Source: a virus. Taken from it: a DNA stretch of 34,541 nucleotides. The stretch covers positions 1-34,541 of the IMG/VR virus record IMGVR_UViG_3300022752_000213. One strand, given 5' to 3'. This document shows, one piece after another, positions 23,521-29,519 of this stretch. The position numbers and the translations under genes are program-made. Below the pieces are notes generated by a model that saw only the letters and a program-made list of their open reading frames with translations, had not been told where the DNA came from and searched no databases. Each line of letters opens with the position of its first letter. Position 1 is the first letter of the stretch.

Positions 23521-23742
23521 ATGAAACTATCAACATACAAGTCTTTTCTCACTGGCAAACGTACTTGGTTCGTGGCATCGCATGGCAGATGCGGATATGA
23601 AGGTTATGTTGAGTATCAAGTGCTATTTCAGAACGGGCAATGGATGTGCTATAAAACTGATGGGTACAAGCTGGATTTAGTTGGGACATATGCTGGATCT
23701 AAGGGACTTAAGAGCGTGCTCAACTTAATATGGGGGCAGTGA
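23521..23742 (+). CDS. Small protein, 73 aa, single-gene unit
   Basis: A 73-residue protein with beta-type composition and aromatic residues (RTWFVASHGRCGYEGYVEYQVLF, WMCYKTDGYKLDLVG). There is no known motif. GAAGGGA precedes the ATG. The 5' leader has a short GGC-ATAAA-GCC hairpin. The gene has its own promoter, and hairpins follow it. Its GC content is higher than its neighbours. Confidence 0.7.
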   Translation: MKLSTYKSFLTGKRTWFVASHGRCGYEGYVEYQVLFQNGQWMCYKTDGYKLDLVGTYAGSKGLKSVLNLIWGQ

Positions 23743-23776
23743 TTTACTAGCATAAACAAGTCAAGGGAGATCTAAG

Positions 23777-23806
23777 ATGTTGTTTTCACAACGATCTAAA
23801 CCTTAG
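23777..23806 (+). other. Nine-codon reading frame inside a hairpin
   Basis: An ATG with AGGGAGA 7 bp upstream opens a 9-codon frame (MLFSQRSKP). The frame overlaps a hairpin in which AGATGTTGT pairs with ACAAC-ATCT, so folding would hide the start. It could be a leader peptide; the evidence is limited to these two features. Confidence 0.25.
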
Positions 23807-23835
23807 TTTTTCCCTTATATTCCTACCTCTAAAGC

Positions 23836-23881
23836 CTCGTGCGTATACACTGTATATCGCATGGGGCTTGTCTCTTTTTAA
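23836..23881 (+). terminator. Strong intrinsic terminator
   Basis: A 14-bp stem runs from GCCTCGTGCG and TATA to the paired TATAT-CGCATGGGGC around a 5-nt loop, with one bulge; G·U pairs favour the plus strand. It is followed by TTGTCTCTTTTT. It ends the plus-strand unit that begins at 23438. Confidence 0.85.
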
Positions 23882-23892
23882 GACCATAATAA

Positions 23893-24278
23893 GCTTGTCC
23901 CAATGATTTTAATTGGAACGTGTAAGCAATTGAATTTCTGTTAAACTTGATAAGTAGACGTAATAAGACTTAAGAGTGTCGATATTTTTTGTTTTGCGTA
24001 ATCGACATGAGGCAAAACTTAGACAATTAACCTAGATTGTCACGTTAAACAAGTTTAGGGCATGACGATTTTCGATCATGCTCGGTCCTTTCAATTGGTG
24101 GATGAAAGGGGGAAGTTTTTACTTCCTTTCAAGTCTTGTGCCAAGTGTATTTCCCTTGGTCTCTGAGACTTTTCTGGTCAAGTTACCTCATTAAAATGCC
24201 CTGGCTTGATGCAGAAAAAACCTGTTTAAAGATGGTCCTTGTTGATTCTCTTTTCACATCGTACGGAGTCACCTTCAT
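23893..24278. ncRNA. Candidate structured non-coding RNA with an H-type pseudoknot
   Basis: No gene of normal length fits in this 680-bp gap, yet it is full of inverted repeats. Helices: GCTTGT/GTAAGC (with G·U pairs) enclosing CCAAT/ATTGG (23893-23927). TGTCGAT (23977-23983) pairs with ATCGACA (24001-24007), and GTTTTGC (23991-23997) pairs with GCAAAAC (24012-24018); their order gives an H-type pseudoknot. An outer TAAACTTG (23942-23949) pairs with CAAGTTTA (24050-24057). Further: GACAAT/ATTGTC (24022-24041), GCATGA-CGA/TCG-TCATGC (24060-24081) and CCTTTCA/TGAAAGG (24085-24107). G·U pairs slightly favour plus; late-type motif copy 6 at its right edge would favour minus. An origin of replication is another reading. 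Confidence 0.5.
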
Positions 24279-24282
24279 AGTA

Positions 24283-24294
24283 TAAGGGTGCTTA
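24283..24294 (-). promoter_or_regulatory. Late-promoter-like motif, copy 6
   Basis: On the minus strand this reads TTAAGCACCCTTATACTATG. It points into the structured non-coding region, and the ATG in it opens only a 31-codon frame (24278-24183). It would drive the structured RNA if that RNA is on the minus strand. Confidence 0.5.
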
Positions 24295-24364
24295 AAACAG
24301 TTAATTCTAAGTGTCATAAATCACTTGATAAAACCATTATTTTCTTCAATGCGTCAAATAATGC

Positions 24365-24392
24365 TTGAACTAATTTTGTAATCTGATAATAT
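24365..24392 (+). promoter_or_regulatory. Sigma70-like promoter of the second plus-strand operon
   Basis: TTGAAC and TAATAT are 16 bp apart, about 35 bp upstream of the ATG at 24428. An inverted TTGACGCATT lies next to it at 24346-24356. Confidence 0.6.
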
Positions 24393-24427
24393 CTACTTAA
24401 CCGACAAACTTAAACGAGGGGAATATT

Positions 24428-24631
24428 ATGAAGGAACTACTTGAATTAGAATATCTCAAAGCTCAAGCCGACCACATCAACACTAAGCTTGATATCTATA
24501 ACGATCAATTCGGACCATCGTCGGACATTGTTTTAAAGCTTAAAAACGAAGTTAAAAAGATCGATATGCTTATCCTTGACCTCATGGTAAGGGTACAGGA
24601 AAACAGTGTAAATAAGGCTATAATCGATTAA
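24428..24631 (+). CDS. Small coiled-coil protein, 67 aa
   Basis: A 67-residue, highly helical protein (ELLELEYLKAQADHINTKLDIY, then DIVLKLKNEVKKIDMLILDLMVRV) with heptad-like spacing of Leu and Ile. It starts after a GAGGGGAATATT ribosome binding region and has the promoter just upstream. No motif is recognised. It is the first gene of a run sharing the same type of G-rich ribosome binding site. Confidence 0.68.
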   Translation: MKELLELEYLKAQADHINTKLDIYNDQFGPSSDIVLKLKNEVKKIDMLILDLMVRVQENSVNKAIID

Positions 24632-24644
24632 ACAAGGGGGAGTT

Positions 24645-24860
24645 ATGAATAAGACTCAATTACTGTTACTTGAAAGATTAGAAGGAAAGCATGGCGGCGG
24701 AAATATTAAAGAAAAATGGGGAAAGTACGGTAGTGCAATTAGATTGCAAAAATTAAGTGAAATTGATCAAGCTTATAAACTTGCGGAAAAGTATCCCGAT
24801 AAGTTTAAAACAGCTACAATAAGTTTTAACCTTGTGGAATTGTATAAACTTGAGGGGTAA
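24645..24860 (+). CDS. Small protein, 71 aa, unknown
   Basis: A 71-residue charged protein with an N-terminal helix (KTQLLLLERLEGKHGGGNIKEKWG) and a helical C-terminus (DQAYKLAEKYPDKFKTATISF). An AAGGGGGAGTT ribosome binding site lies 5 bp before the ATG. No family is recognised. Confidence 0.65.
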   Translation: MNKTQLLLLERLEGKHGGGNIKEKWGKYGSAIRLQKLSEIDQAYKLAEKYPDKFKTATISFNLVELYKLEG

Positions 24861-24862
24861 TT

Positions 24863-25045
24863 ATGATAAGAAAAGCATGGAATTTTAAACCATTGGATAA
24901 ATTTATTTATAATTTCGGTTTTGCCAGTGCGGAAATTGTGGAAATTAAAACAATTAATAAGCGAGATGATGGTTGCGTTTTGATTTTCACTTCATGCGGA
25001 AAATCGTTAGTTTTTGAAGGAATTGAATATTTAAAAACAATTTAA
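24863..25045 (+). CDS. Small beta-rich protein, 60 aa
   Basis: The product has 60 residues with alternating hydrophobic residues (KFIYNFGFASAEIVEIKTI, GCVLIFTSCGKSLVFEGIEYL), compatible with a small beta barrel. GAGGGGTAATT precedes the ATG, 2 bp after the previous stop. No function can be given. Confidence 0.65.
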   Translation: MIRKAWNFKPLDKFIYNFGFASAEIVEIKTINKRDDGCVLIFTSCGKSLVFEGIEYLKTI

Positions 25046-25054
25046 GGGGGAATT

Positions 25055-25312
25055 ATGAAAATAATTTATCATAATGACGGCGGACATGGATGGTATTCTG
25101 TTAAACGCTCTAAACTTGAATCAATGGGAATTTTAAACAAGATATCAGGCTTTTCATACCAAAAAGGGAATAGCGTTTATCTTGAAGAGGATTGTGATGC
25201 GGGGCTTTTCTTTAATAACTTAACAAGTCAAGAACTAGATTGCATTGAGGTTATTGACTCTTATTCTCAAGCTTGTCCTGTCAGGAATTATGAAAGATTT
25301 TCTTTGACTTAA
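25055..25312 (+). CDS. Small protein, 85 aa, unknown
   Basis: The 85-residue protein begins with KIIYHNDGGHGWYSVKRSKLE, a start seen in small phage proteins (HDPGHGWL-V type), and continues with a mixed domain (FSYQKGNSVYLEEDCDAGLFF, SYSQACPVRNYERFSLT). An AAGGGGGAATT ribosome binding site is present. The -35 of the next promoter lies in its last codons. Confidence 0.7.
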   Translation: MKIIYHNDGGHGWYSVKRSKLESMGILNKISGFSYQKGNSVYLEEDCDAGLFFNNLTSQELDCIEVIDSYSQACPVRNYERFSLT

Positions 25313-25332
25313 TTTAACGCATGATATAAAAT
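25304..25332 (+). promoter_or_regulatory. Sigma70-like promoter of the DUF932-like gene
   Basis: TTGACT and TAAAAT are 17 bp apart. The spacer contains ACGCAT, shared with other promoters in this block. The transcript would start about 25 bp before the ribosome binding site. Confidence 0.75.
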
Positions 25333-25362
25333 GATTTTAAGGAATTTAAAAAAGGGGAATTT

Positions 25363-26094
25363 ATGTCAATATGTCTTAATCAAACGTCTCATATTGGATC
25401 AAACAAGTTCGGGTTTATTTCATCGGCTAATCTTGTCCAGACCTTGGAAAATAAAGGCTTGAAACTTGCCGATGTAGTAGAATCTAAGATTAAAAAAGAT
25501 AAGGAAAAGCGTCTAGGCTATCAAAAACATGTTATACGTTTTAATACTGGAATAAGTAATACCCATGGCAATTTGCAGCTATTGGCTATAAATTCACATG
25601 AGGGATCTAGTGCCTTAACATTCAGACTAGGTTTTTTCCGACTTGTTTGCTCGAATGGACTTATTATTGGGAGTGATTTAATCCCTCAAGTCAAGGTGAG
25701 ACATACTTCCAATGGGCTTTTAAAGCTTGATAATGCTATTGACGAGGTTATGGAATATCAAACGGCTGCAAAGGAATCAATGGAACGCATGATAGATACT
25801 AAGGTTGATCTTGAAACTTTTGAAAAGCTTAAACGTGAAGCTTTAAAGATTAGACTAGGTGAAAAATATTCGGATAATATCGTTCCGCTATTTGAGGTAA
25901 AACGTTGGGAAGATAACAAAGAAGATTTATTTAGTGTTTTCAATGTTATCCAGGAAAATGTTATCCGCACCGGTTTTTATGCCTTGAATAAGGAAACAAA
26001 CGCAGCGACAAAAATTCGAGCTATCAAAGGAATGGAGTCAAACGTTATCCTTAATAATGCGTTATTTAATAAAGCTATGCAATTTGTGGCATAA
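25363..26094 (+). CDS. DUF932-like protein, 243 aa
   Basis: The sequence shows the pattern of DUF932 (phage/plasmid) proteins: an N-terminal segment with FISSANLVQTLENKGLKLADV, a domain core with HVIRFNTG and the conserved LTFRLGFFRLVCSNGLIIGSD at about 87-107, then a helical C-terminal part with ESMERMIDTKVDLETFEKLKREAL. DUF932 proteins occur widely on phages and plasmids, often next to accessory or anti-defence genes; the biochemical activity is unknown. It has its own promoter, an AAAGGGGAATTT ribosome binding site and a terminator directly after it. Confidence 0.82.
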   Translation: MSICLNQTSHIGSNKFGFISSANLVQTLENKGLKLADVVESKIKKDKEKRLGYQKHVIRFNTGISNTHGNLQLLAINSHEGSSALTFRLGFFRLVCSNGLIIGSDLIPQVKVRHTSNGLLKLDNAIDEVMEYQTAAKESMERMIDTKVDLETFEKLKREALKIRLGEKYSDNIVPLFEVKRWEDNKEDLFSVFNVIQENVIRTGFYALNKETNAATKIRAIKGMESNVILNNALFNKAMQFVA

Positions 26095-26109
26095 TAAACA
26101 AAAATAGAG

Positions 26110-26132
26110 GCGGGCTTTATGCCCGCTTTATT
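26110..26132 (+). terminator. Intrinsic terminator overlapping the next start codon
   Basis: GCGGGC (26110-26115) pairs with GCCCGC (26121-26126) around a TTTAT loop, followed by TTTATTTAT. The ATG at 26119 is partly in the loop. Confidence 0.85.
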
Positions 26133-26328
26133 TATGAAACTAAATGAAATTTACATAAATAAAAGAGACTCCACAAAAAGAATTAAAATTATAAGACTTG
26201 ATGAAAAAAGTTTCACGGTTGAGACATTAGATAAAAACTTTAAAAAGACCTTTAGAACAAAAATTCAAAAGGAAGCATTTTTTAGTTTTTTTATACCTAT
26301 ACCAAAATTATTACTTGAACTAGATTGA
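26119..26328 (+). CDS. Small beta-rich protein, 69 aa
   Basis: Two starts are possible: ATG 26119, which has GAGG 8 bp upstream but lies inside a terminator hairpin, and ATG 26134, which gives MKLNEIYINKRDSTKRIKII, matching the style of the beta-rich small proteins elsewhere in the block (M-L--IY or M-L-LGDV starts). The product ends in PKLLLELD, a weak form of the L-x-x-E-L-L tail. The hairpin may make its synthesis conditional. Confidence 0.62.
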   Translation: MPALFMKLNEIYINKRDSTKRIKIIRLDEKSFTVETLDKNFKKTFRTKIQKEAFFSFFIPIPKLLLELD

Positions 26329-26353
26329 CGCATTGTTTATTTTTTGCTATTAT
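26325..26353 (+). promoter_or_regulatory. Sigma70-like promoter of the gp88-like gene
   Basis: TTGACG and TATTAT are 17 bp apart; the -35 is extended as TTGACGCATT. Confidence 0.8.
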
Positions 26354-26383
26354 TTCAGCAAGGGAATTTTCAAGGGGAATAAC

Positions 26384-27091
26384 ATGAAAAACAAAATGAT
26401 CTTAACGACACAAAACGCAAAAACTACCAAGGGTGAGGATTTAGGTTACCTTACGGGCATTCTTTATCTTGCCCCTGCCAATATCGTAGAGGGTATAAAT
26501 GTATGCAAATTTGCCTCTAAAGGTTGTAAAGAGGCTTGCCTTTATTCAGCGGGACGTGGTAAGTTTTCAAACGTACAGGCTGCACGTAAAGCCAAAACAG
26601 AATTCTTTAGAGACAATCAACAAGCTTTTATGACTTCACTTGTTTGGTCAATTCAAAAGGTTATAAGACAAGCGGAAAAACAAGCTTTAAAGCCTTGTAT
26701 TAGACTTAATGGGACAAGCGATATATCGTGGGAAGAAATTATCGTGCAAGATGGAAAAAACATTTTTGAACTGTTCCCCACAATTCAGTTTTACGACTAT
26801 ACGCCCAATCATACCAGGACAAAAGCACTATTAGGTTTTTGGTCCAATTATCACTTGACATTTTCTCGTAAAGAGGCAAGAGCGAATCATGTCCAAGCTG
26901 AAAGATTGCTATCAATGGGCGTAAATATTGCAGCGGTTTATCGTGATGCGTCTAAGGCGGTTGAAAAACTTAATGCAGTTGACGGTGATTTACATGATCT
27001 TAGATTCCTTGATCCAAAGGGTAAAATTATTGCCTTGAAAGCCAAAGGCAAGGCAAAAAAAGATGAATCAGGCTTTGTTATACATAACTAA
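26384..27091 (+). CDS. Gp88-like protein, 235 aa
   Basis: The start at 26384 has AAGGGGAATAAC upstream; an earlier in-frame TTG would overlap the promoter. The protein resembles the phage Gp88 family: TGILYLAPANIVEGINVCKFASKGC at about 24-48, then KEACLYSAGRG and RKAKTEFF. Cys at 41, 48 and 52 may bind metal, and RLNGTSDISWE follows near 115. The role of this family is not established; a radical-SAM-like or metal-dependent activity has been suggested by the Cys layout, but the CxxxCxxC signature is absent. It has its own promoter. Confidence 0.78.
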   Translation: MKNKMILTTQNAKTTKGEDLGYLTGILYLAPANIVEGINVCKFASKGCKEACLYSAGRGKFSNVQAARKAKTEFFRDNQQAFMTSLVWSIQKVIRQAEKQALKPCIRLNGTSDISWEEIIVQDGKNIFELFPTIQFYDYTPNHTRTKALLGFWSNYHLTFSRKEARANHVQAERLLSMGVNIAAVYRDASKAVEKLNAVDGDLHDLRFLDPKGKIIALKAKGKAKKDESGFVIHN

Positions 27092-27102
27092 AGGAGAAAT
27101 TT

Positions 27103-27243
27103 ATGGCTTATTTTTGGCTTAAATGTAAAGAATGCAATGAAGAGGTAGAGGTTTATTGTGATGGTGATAGTGCAATGTTATGCCAAGAATGCTTAAGCGT
27201 TGATTGTTTTGAGGAGATTGACGAGGACGGTGAAACCTTATGA
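27103..27243 (+). CDS. Small zinc-ribbon protein, 46 aa
   Basis: A 46-codon frame starting at 27103 after AAAGGAGAAATTT. The protein has four Cys in two pairs, C8-x2-C11 and C27-x2-C30, plus a fifth Cys near 35, in a sequence starting AYFWLKCKECNEEVEVYC. This is a classic zinc ribbon. The acidic tail is DEDGETL. It is probably co-transcribed with the gp88-like gene. Function unknown; DNA, RNA or protein binding is possible. Confidence 0.8.
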   Translation: MAYFWLKCKECNEEVEVYCDGDSAMLCQECLSVDCFEEIDEDGETL

Positions 27244-27298
27244 TAATTACATGGTGTATAAAGCTTTTAATTTTTTATATTATTTGTAAACTTTTTGG

Positions 27299-27327
27299 TT
27301 GACGCATTAAAAGATAATATGTAAAAT
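27299..27327 (+). promoter_or_regulatory. Sigma70-like promoter
   Basis: TTGACG and TAAAAT are 17 bp apart; the -35 is extended as TTGACGCATT, identical to that at 26325. Confidence 0.8.
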
Positions 27328-27348
27328 GAATTATCACAAGGGGGATTT

Positions 27349-27567
27349 ATGAAAATACGATTAGATCATTTAGCTCAACAGTTAATCGAGGAAGGTTTTT
27401 CAAGTAAGCAAATTGACTCCGATAAATTAACAGACAGAATTATAGAAATTTTATCAGACAAGGATTTTTTTAATAATTTGCATGATGAGATGACTTTAAT
27501 TGAGGAAGAAAATCATCCAGAACCAACAACGAAAGAAGAATATTTAGAAAGAATAGGGGAGTTTTAA
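27349..27567 (+). CDS. Small acidic protein, 72 aa
   Basis: A 72-residue helical, acidic protein (KIRLDHLAQQLIEEGFSSKQ, IDSDKLTDRIIEILSDKDFF, then an EEEN-rich tail with TTKEEYLERIGEF). There is no known motif. It starts after an AAGGGGGATTT site and just downstream of the promoter. Confidence 0.66.
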   Translation: MKIRLDHLAQQLIEEGFSSKQIDSDKLTDRIIEILSDKDFFNNLHDEMTLIEEENHPEPTTKEEYLERIGEF

Positions 27568-27569
27568 TT

Positions 27570-27851
27570 ATGAATATCCAAGAATTTAAAAAAGAAGTTA
27601 AAGGTAATTTTTTCAGAGCTTGTTTTATCAAAAAAGATGGCACCGTGAGAGAGATGACGGCTCGTTTTGGAGTTAAAAAGCATTTAAAAGGGGGAGAATT
27701 AAAGTATAATCCAGAGGATCATAATTACATTATAGTCTTTGATATAGATAAGGGTGGATATAGAACAATTAACATGGATAAGCTTGTTTTTCTAAAGTAT
27801 AATGGCAAAGAAGTAAAGGGACCTAATGCCTTACTATATATGTTAAGTTAA
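27570..27851 (+). CDS. Small protein, 93 aa (DUF2693-like pattern)
   Basis: The product has 93 residues with a beta-rich pattern: EVKGNFFRACFIKKDGTVREMTARFGVKKHLKGG at about 9-42, then YIIVFDIDKGGYRTINMDKLVFLKYNG. The KDGTVREM-ARFGVKKHLKGG core is typical of a small phage family often labelled DUF2693 (SH3-like). The role is unknown. The gene starts 2 bp after the previous one with GGGGAGTTTTAATT. Confidence 0.75.
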   Translation: MNIQEFKKEVKGNFFRACFIKKDGTVREMTARFGVKKHLKGGELKYNPEDHNYIIVFDIDKGGYRTINMDKLVFLKYNGKEVKGPNALLYMLS

Positions 27852-27864
27852 AGGGGGGGGACTT

Positions 27865-27984
27865 ATGTTTAAAAGTTTTTTAATATTGGCAGTTTTTATA
27901 CTAATTACTGCGTCTATTGGTAGAACGGATAAAGAACAAATTACAAATGCTACTAAAATTTTTTGCAAGGATATACGTAAATGA
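27865..27984 (+). CDS. 39-residue membrane or secreted peptide
   Basis: An ATG at 27865 after a run of eight G (ribosome binding site) opens a 39-codon frame: MFKSFLILAVFILITASIG, then RTDKEQITNATKIFC. The hydrophobic N-terminal stretch is a signal or transmembrane segment. It overlaps the next gene by 4 bp (ATGA). The function is unknown. Confidence 0.65.
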   Translation: MFKSFLILAVFILITASIGRTDKEQITNATKIFCKDIRK

Positions 27985-28163
27985 AAGAAATAACTTTAAA
28001 ACTAAATAAAAAAGAAGTTGAGGTAATCAAGGATGCTTTGGACAATCAAAAAGTTGTAATTAAAATTAAAGCATCTAGTGAAAATCAGCAAAGAAGAGAA
28101 CTTGCTATAAATGAACTTTACAATATAGAAAGTATAGAAAATAAAATAAAAGGAATAAAATGA
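27981..28163 (+). CDS. Small Lys-rich helical protein, 60 aa
   Basis: A 60-residue protein, beta then helical (EITLKLNKKEVEVIKDAL, then SSENQQRRELAINELYNI), Lys-rich. The start overlaps the previous stop (ATGA) and has AAGGATATACGT upstream. No motif is recognised. It overlaps the next gene by 4 bp. Confidence 0.65.
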   Translation: MKEITLKLNKKEVEVIKDALDNQKVVIKIKASSENQQRRELAINELYNIESIENKIKGIK

Positions 28164-28504
28164 AGACCTTTATAATTAACTTAGATGAAATATCATCCGA
28201 GAAATTTAGGGAAGTAATTGGATTTATTTTAGTAGTGGGATTAAACTTTAGGAAAGTAGACTTAATAAAGGATGATAAGACAATTTCTAGTCTAGTTGTT
28301 GAAGTAGAGACAAAAGCGGAAGAAAAAAGTTTTTCGGATTTTTTAAACAAGAATGATATTTCTACTCCGATTACTATTCTATCAAATAATAATGCAACTA
28401 TAGGCTTGAAAGTAATTGGAAAGTTTAAACAATTGGGAGAAAATGCAAAATATAGCACCTATTACCAGGACAAGAGTACAGGTAGAAAATTTGTAATAGT
28501 ATGA
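28160..28504 (+). CDS. Unknown protein, 114 aa
   Basis: The product has 114 residues with alternating strands and helices (KTFIINLDEISSEKFREVIGF, then VGLNFRKVDLIKDDKTISSL), and a C-terminal part with KYSTYYQDKSTGRKFVIV. No known family. The ATG overlaps the previous stop and has AAAGGAATAAA upstream. Confidence 0.65.
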   Translation: MKTFIINLDEISSEKFREVIGFILVVGLNFRKVDLIKDDKTISSLVVEVETKAEEKSFSDFLNKNDISTPITILSNNNATIGLKVIGKFKQLGENAKYSTYYQDKSTGRKFVIV

Positions 28505-28511
28505 GGTTATT

Positions 28512-28592
28512 ATGACTAAATTGGGCTTTTTATTTTATTTGGTATCAGGTTTACTTATGGCTTTAATAACTGATTATCTAATAAGGCTTTAA
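28512..28592 (+). CDS. 26-residue membrane peptide
   Basis: An ATG at 28512 with GAGG 6 bp upstream (at the end of the previous gene) opens a 26-codon frame, MTKLGFLFYLVSGLLMALIT, then DYLIRL. It is almost entirely one hydrophobic helix. It stops one base before the next micro gene. The short length makes it uncertain, but the packing suggests translation. Confidence 0.5.
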   Translation: MTKLGFLFYLVSGLLMALITDYLIRL

Positions 28593-28593
28593 T

Positions 28594-28701
28594 ATGAATA
28601 AGCTAGAATCTTTTTTATTGCTCATAATTATTTTTGGGCTTATAACTGCTGCAGGTGGTCTAATTTATAACATTTTTGAGGGAGATTTAGACGATGAATA
28701 A
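28594..28701 (+). CDS. 35-residue membrane peptide
   Basis: An ATG at 28594 opens a 35-codon frame with a hydrophobic helix (LESFLLLIIIFGLITAAGGL) and an acidic tail (FEGDLDDE). It overlaps the next gene by 8 bp. No ribosome binding site is obvious (AAGGC at 9 bp), so it may be coupled to the 26-residue gene. Confidence 0.5.
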   Translation: MNKLESFLLLIIIFGLITAAGGLIYNIFEGDLDDE

Positions 28702-28840
28702 TATTGAGCAACAAATTGACATTACATGTGAATTATTGGATGTAACTACTAATGAAGTTGATAGGAAAATATTAGAGGCAAGGCTTTTTGAACTTGTTGA
28801 GCAGTTAAACGGGAACACTATTTATTTGACGGTGCAATAA
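28694..28840 (+). CDS. Small acidic protein, 48 aa
   Basis: A 48-codon frame from an ATG at 28694, with GGGAGA 9 bp upstream inside the previous gene. The product is helical and acidic (NNIEQQIDITCELLDVTTNE, then LEARLFELVEQLNG). Its stop codon overlaps the start of the Pyr_excise-like gene (TAATG). No function is known. Confidence 0.6.
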   Translation: MNNIEQQIDITCELLDVTTNEVDRKILEARLFELVEQLNGNTIYLTVQ

Positions 28841-29307
28841 TGAACATTTTTGCTACTTCCAATTGTCCTATTGAATCCGCTCAATTCTTAGACGATAAAC
28901 GAGTCAGAAAAATGGTGTTAGAAAGCGGGCAATTATTGTCCACGGCAATGAGGGTACATGGCTATTCTGGCGATGAGGTTTATAAAATTGCTTATAAAAA
29001 TCATCCGAGTAATATTTGGACTCGTGCCACCCAAGGTAATTACAAATGGCTTTTAGAGCATTTTAGAGCATTATGCGATGAATATGTCCGACGCTTTGGA
29101 AAAACCCACGCTAGTTTTGCTTTACTTCCAGCTTTTGAGCGAGGTATTAGTCTCATTCCAGAGGGTGAACAAATGCCTTTTTCAAACAATGCTAGAAACT
29201 TGACAAAGGGTGTTGACTTCACGCATGAAACTAATACAATAATAGCATATCAGCTTTACCTATCAGTGAGATGGGAAAGTGATAAAAGGGAGCCAAAATG
29301 GAGTTAA
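28840..29307 (+). CDS. Pyrimidine-dimer glycosylase family-like protein (Pyr_excise)
   Basis: The 155-residue protein shows the pattern of phage proteins assigned to the Pyr_excise family: MNIFATSNCPIESAQFLDD with KRVRKMVLESGQLLSTAMR at about 20-38, then YKNHPSNIWTRATQGNYKWLLEHFRALCDEYVRRFGK at about 52-88 and a C-terminal KREPKW. Relatives include the T4 endonuclease V family, which removes UV-induced pyrimidine dimers, though activity is shown only for some members. The start overlaps the previous stop (TAATG), and it overlaps the next gene by 10 bp. Confidence 0.78.
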   Translation: MNIFATSNCPIESAQFLDDKRVRKMVLESGQLLSTAMRVHGYSGDEVYKIAYKNHPSNIWTRATQGNYKWLLEHFRALCDEYVRRFGKTHASFALLPAFERGISLIPEGEQMPFSNNARNLTKGVDFTHETNTIIAYQLYLSVRWESDKREPKWS

Positions 29308-29507
29308 AATTAGGAGATGTTTTAGTTTTTAAAGACAAAATTGCCAACTTAATAGGTCCAATTACTGTTTGGGGAGTGGATTGTAATCGTAGGGTGAGAT
29401 ATAGTTATGGACTTATGGATGAAAAAAGAGGTTATTTTTTTGCAAATGAAAAAGATTTGTTAAGAGAAACAAAAAAACTCTCTAAACTTGAAATAGAACT
29501 ATTATAA
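29298..29507 (+). CDS. Small beta-rich protein with LEIELL tail, 69 aa
   Basis: It begins MELKLGDVLVFKDKIANLIG and is aromatic and beta-rich, ending in LSKLEIELL. The stop is followed by a separate ribosome binding site (AAAGGAGAAAA) for the next gene, so here the tail is not needed for translation initiation downstream. This points to a protein-level role for the tail. It is related in pattern to the proteins at 22254, 22472 and 29971. Confidence 0.7.
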   Translation: MELKLGDVLVFKDKIANLIGPITVWGVDCNRRVRYSYGLMDEKRGYFFANEKDLLRETKKLSKLEIELL

Positions 29508-29519
29508 AGGAGAAAACAA

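Noticed and set aside
23478-23603. A 41-codon frame starting ATGCAACAAGG upstream of the gene at 23521
   Set aside because: It overlaps the better-supported gene at 23521 in another frame, has a weaker ribosome binding site and its sequence looks like a frame-shifted copy.
9566-24300. The repeated motif read on the plus strand, TATAAGGGTG, as a T7-like promoter
   Set aside because: The TATA-GGG core resembles T7-type start sites, but in four of six cases the transcript would run antisense into capsid or portal-type genes, and the DNA on that side of the motif is not conserved. The minus direction fits the gene starts better.
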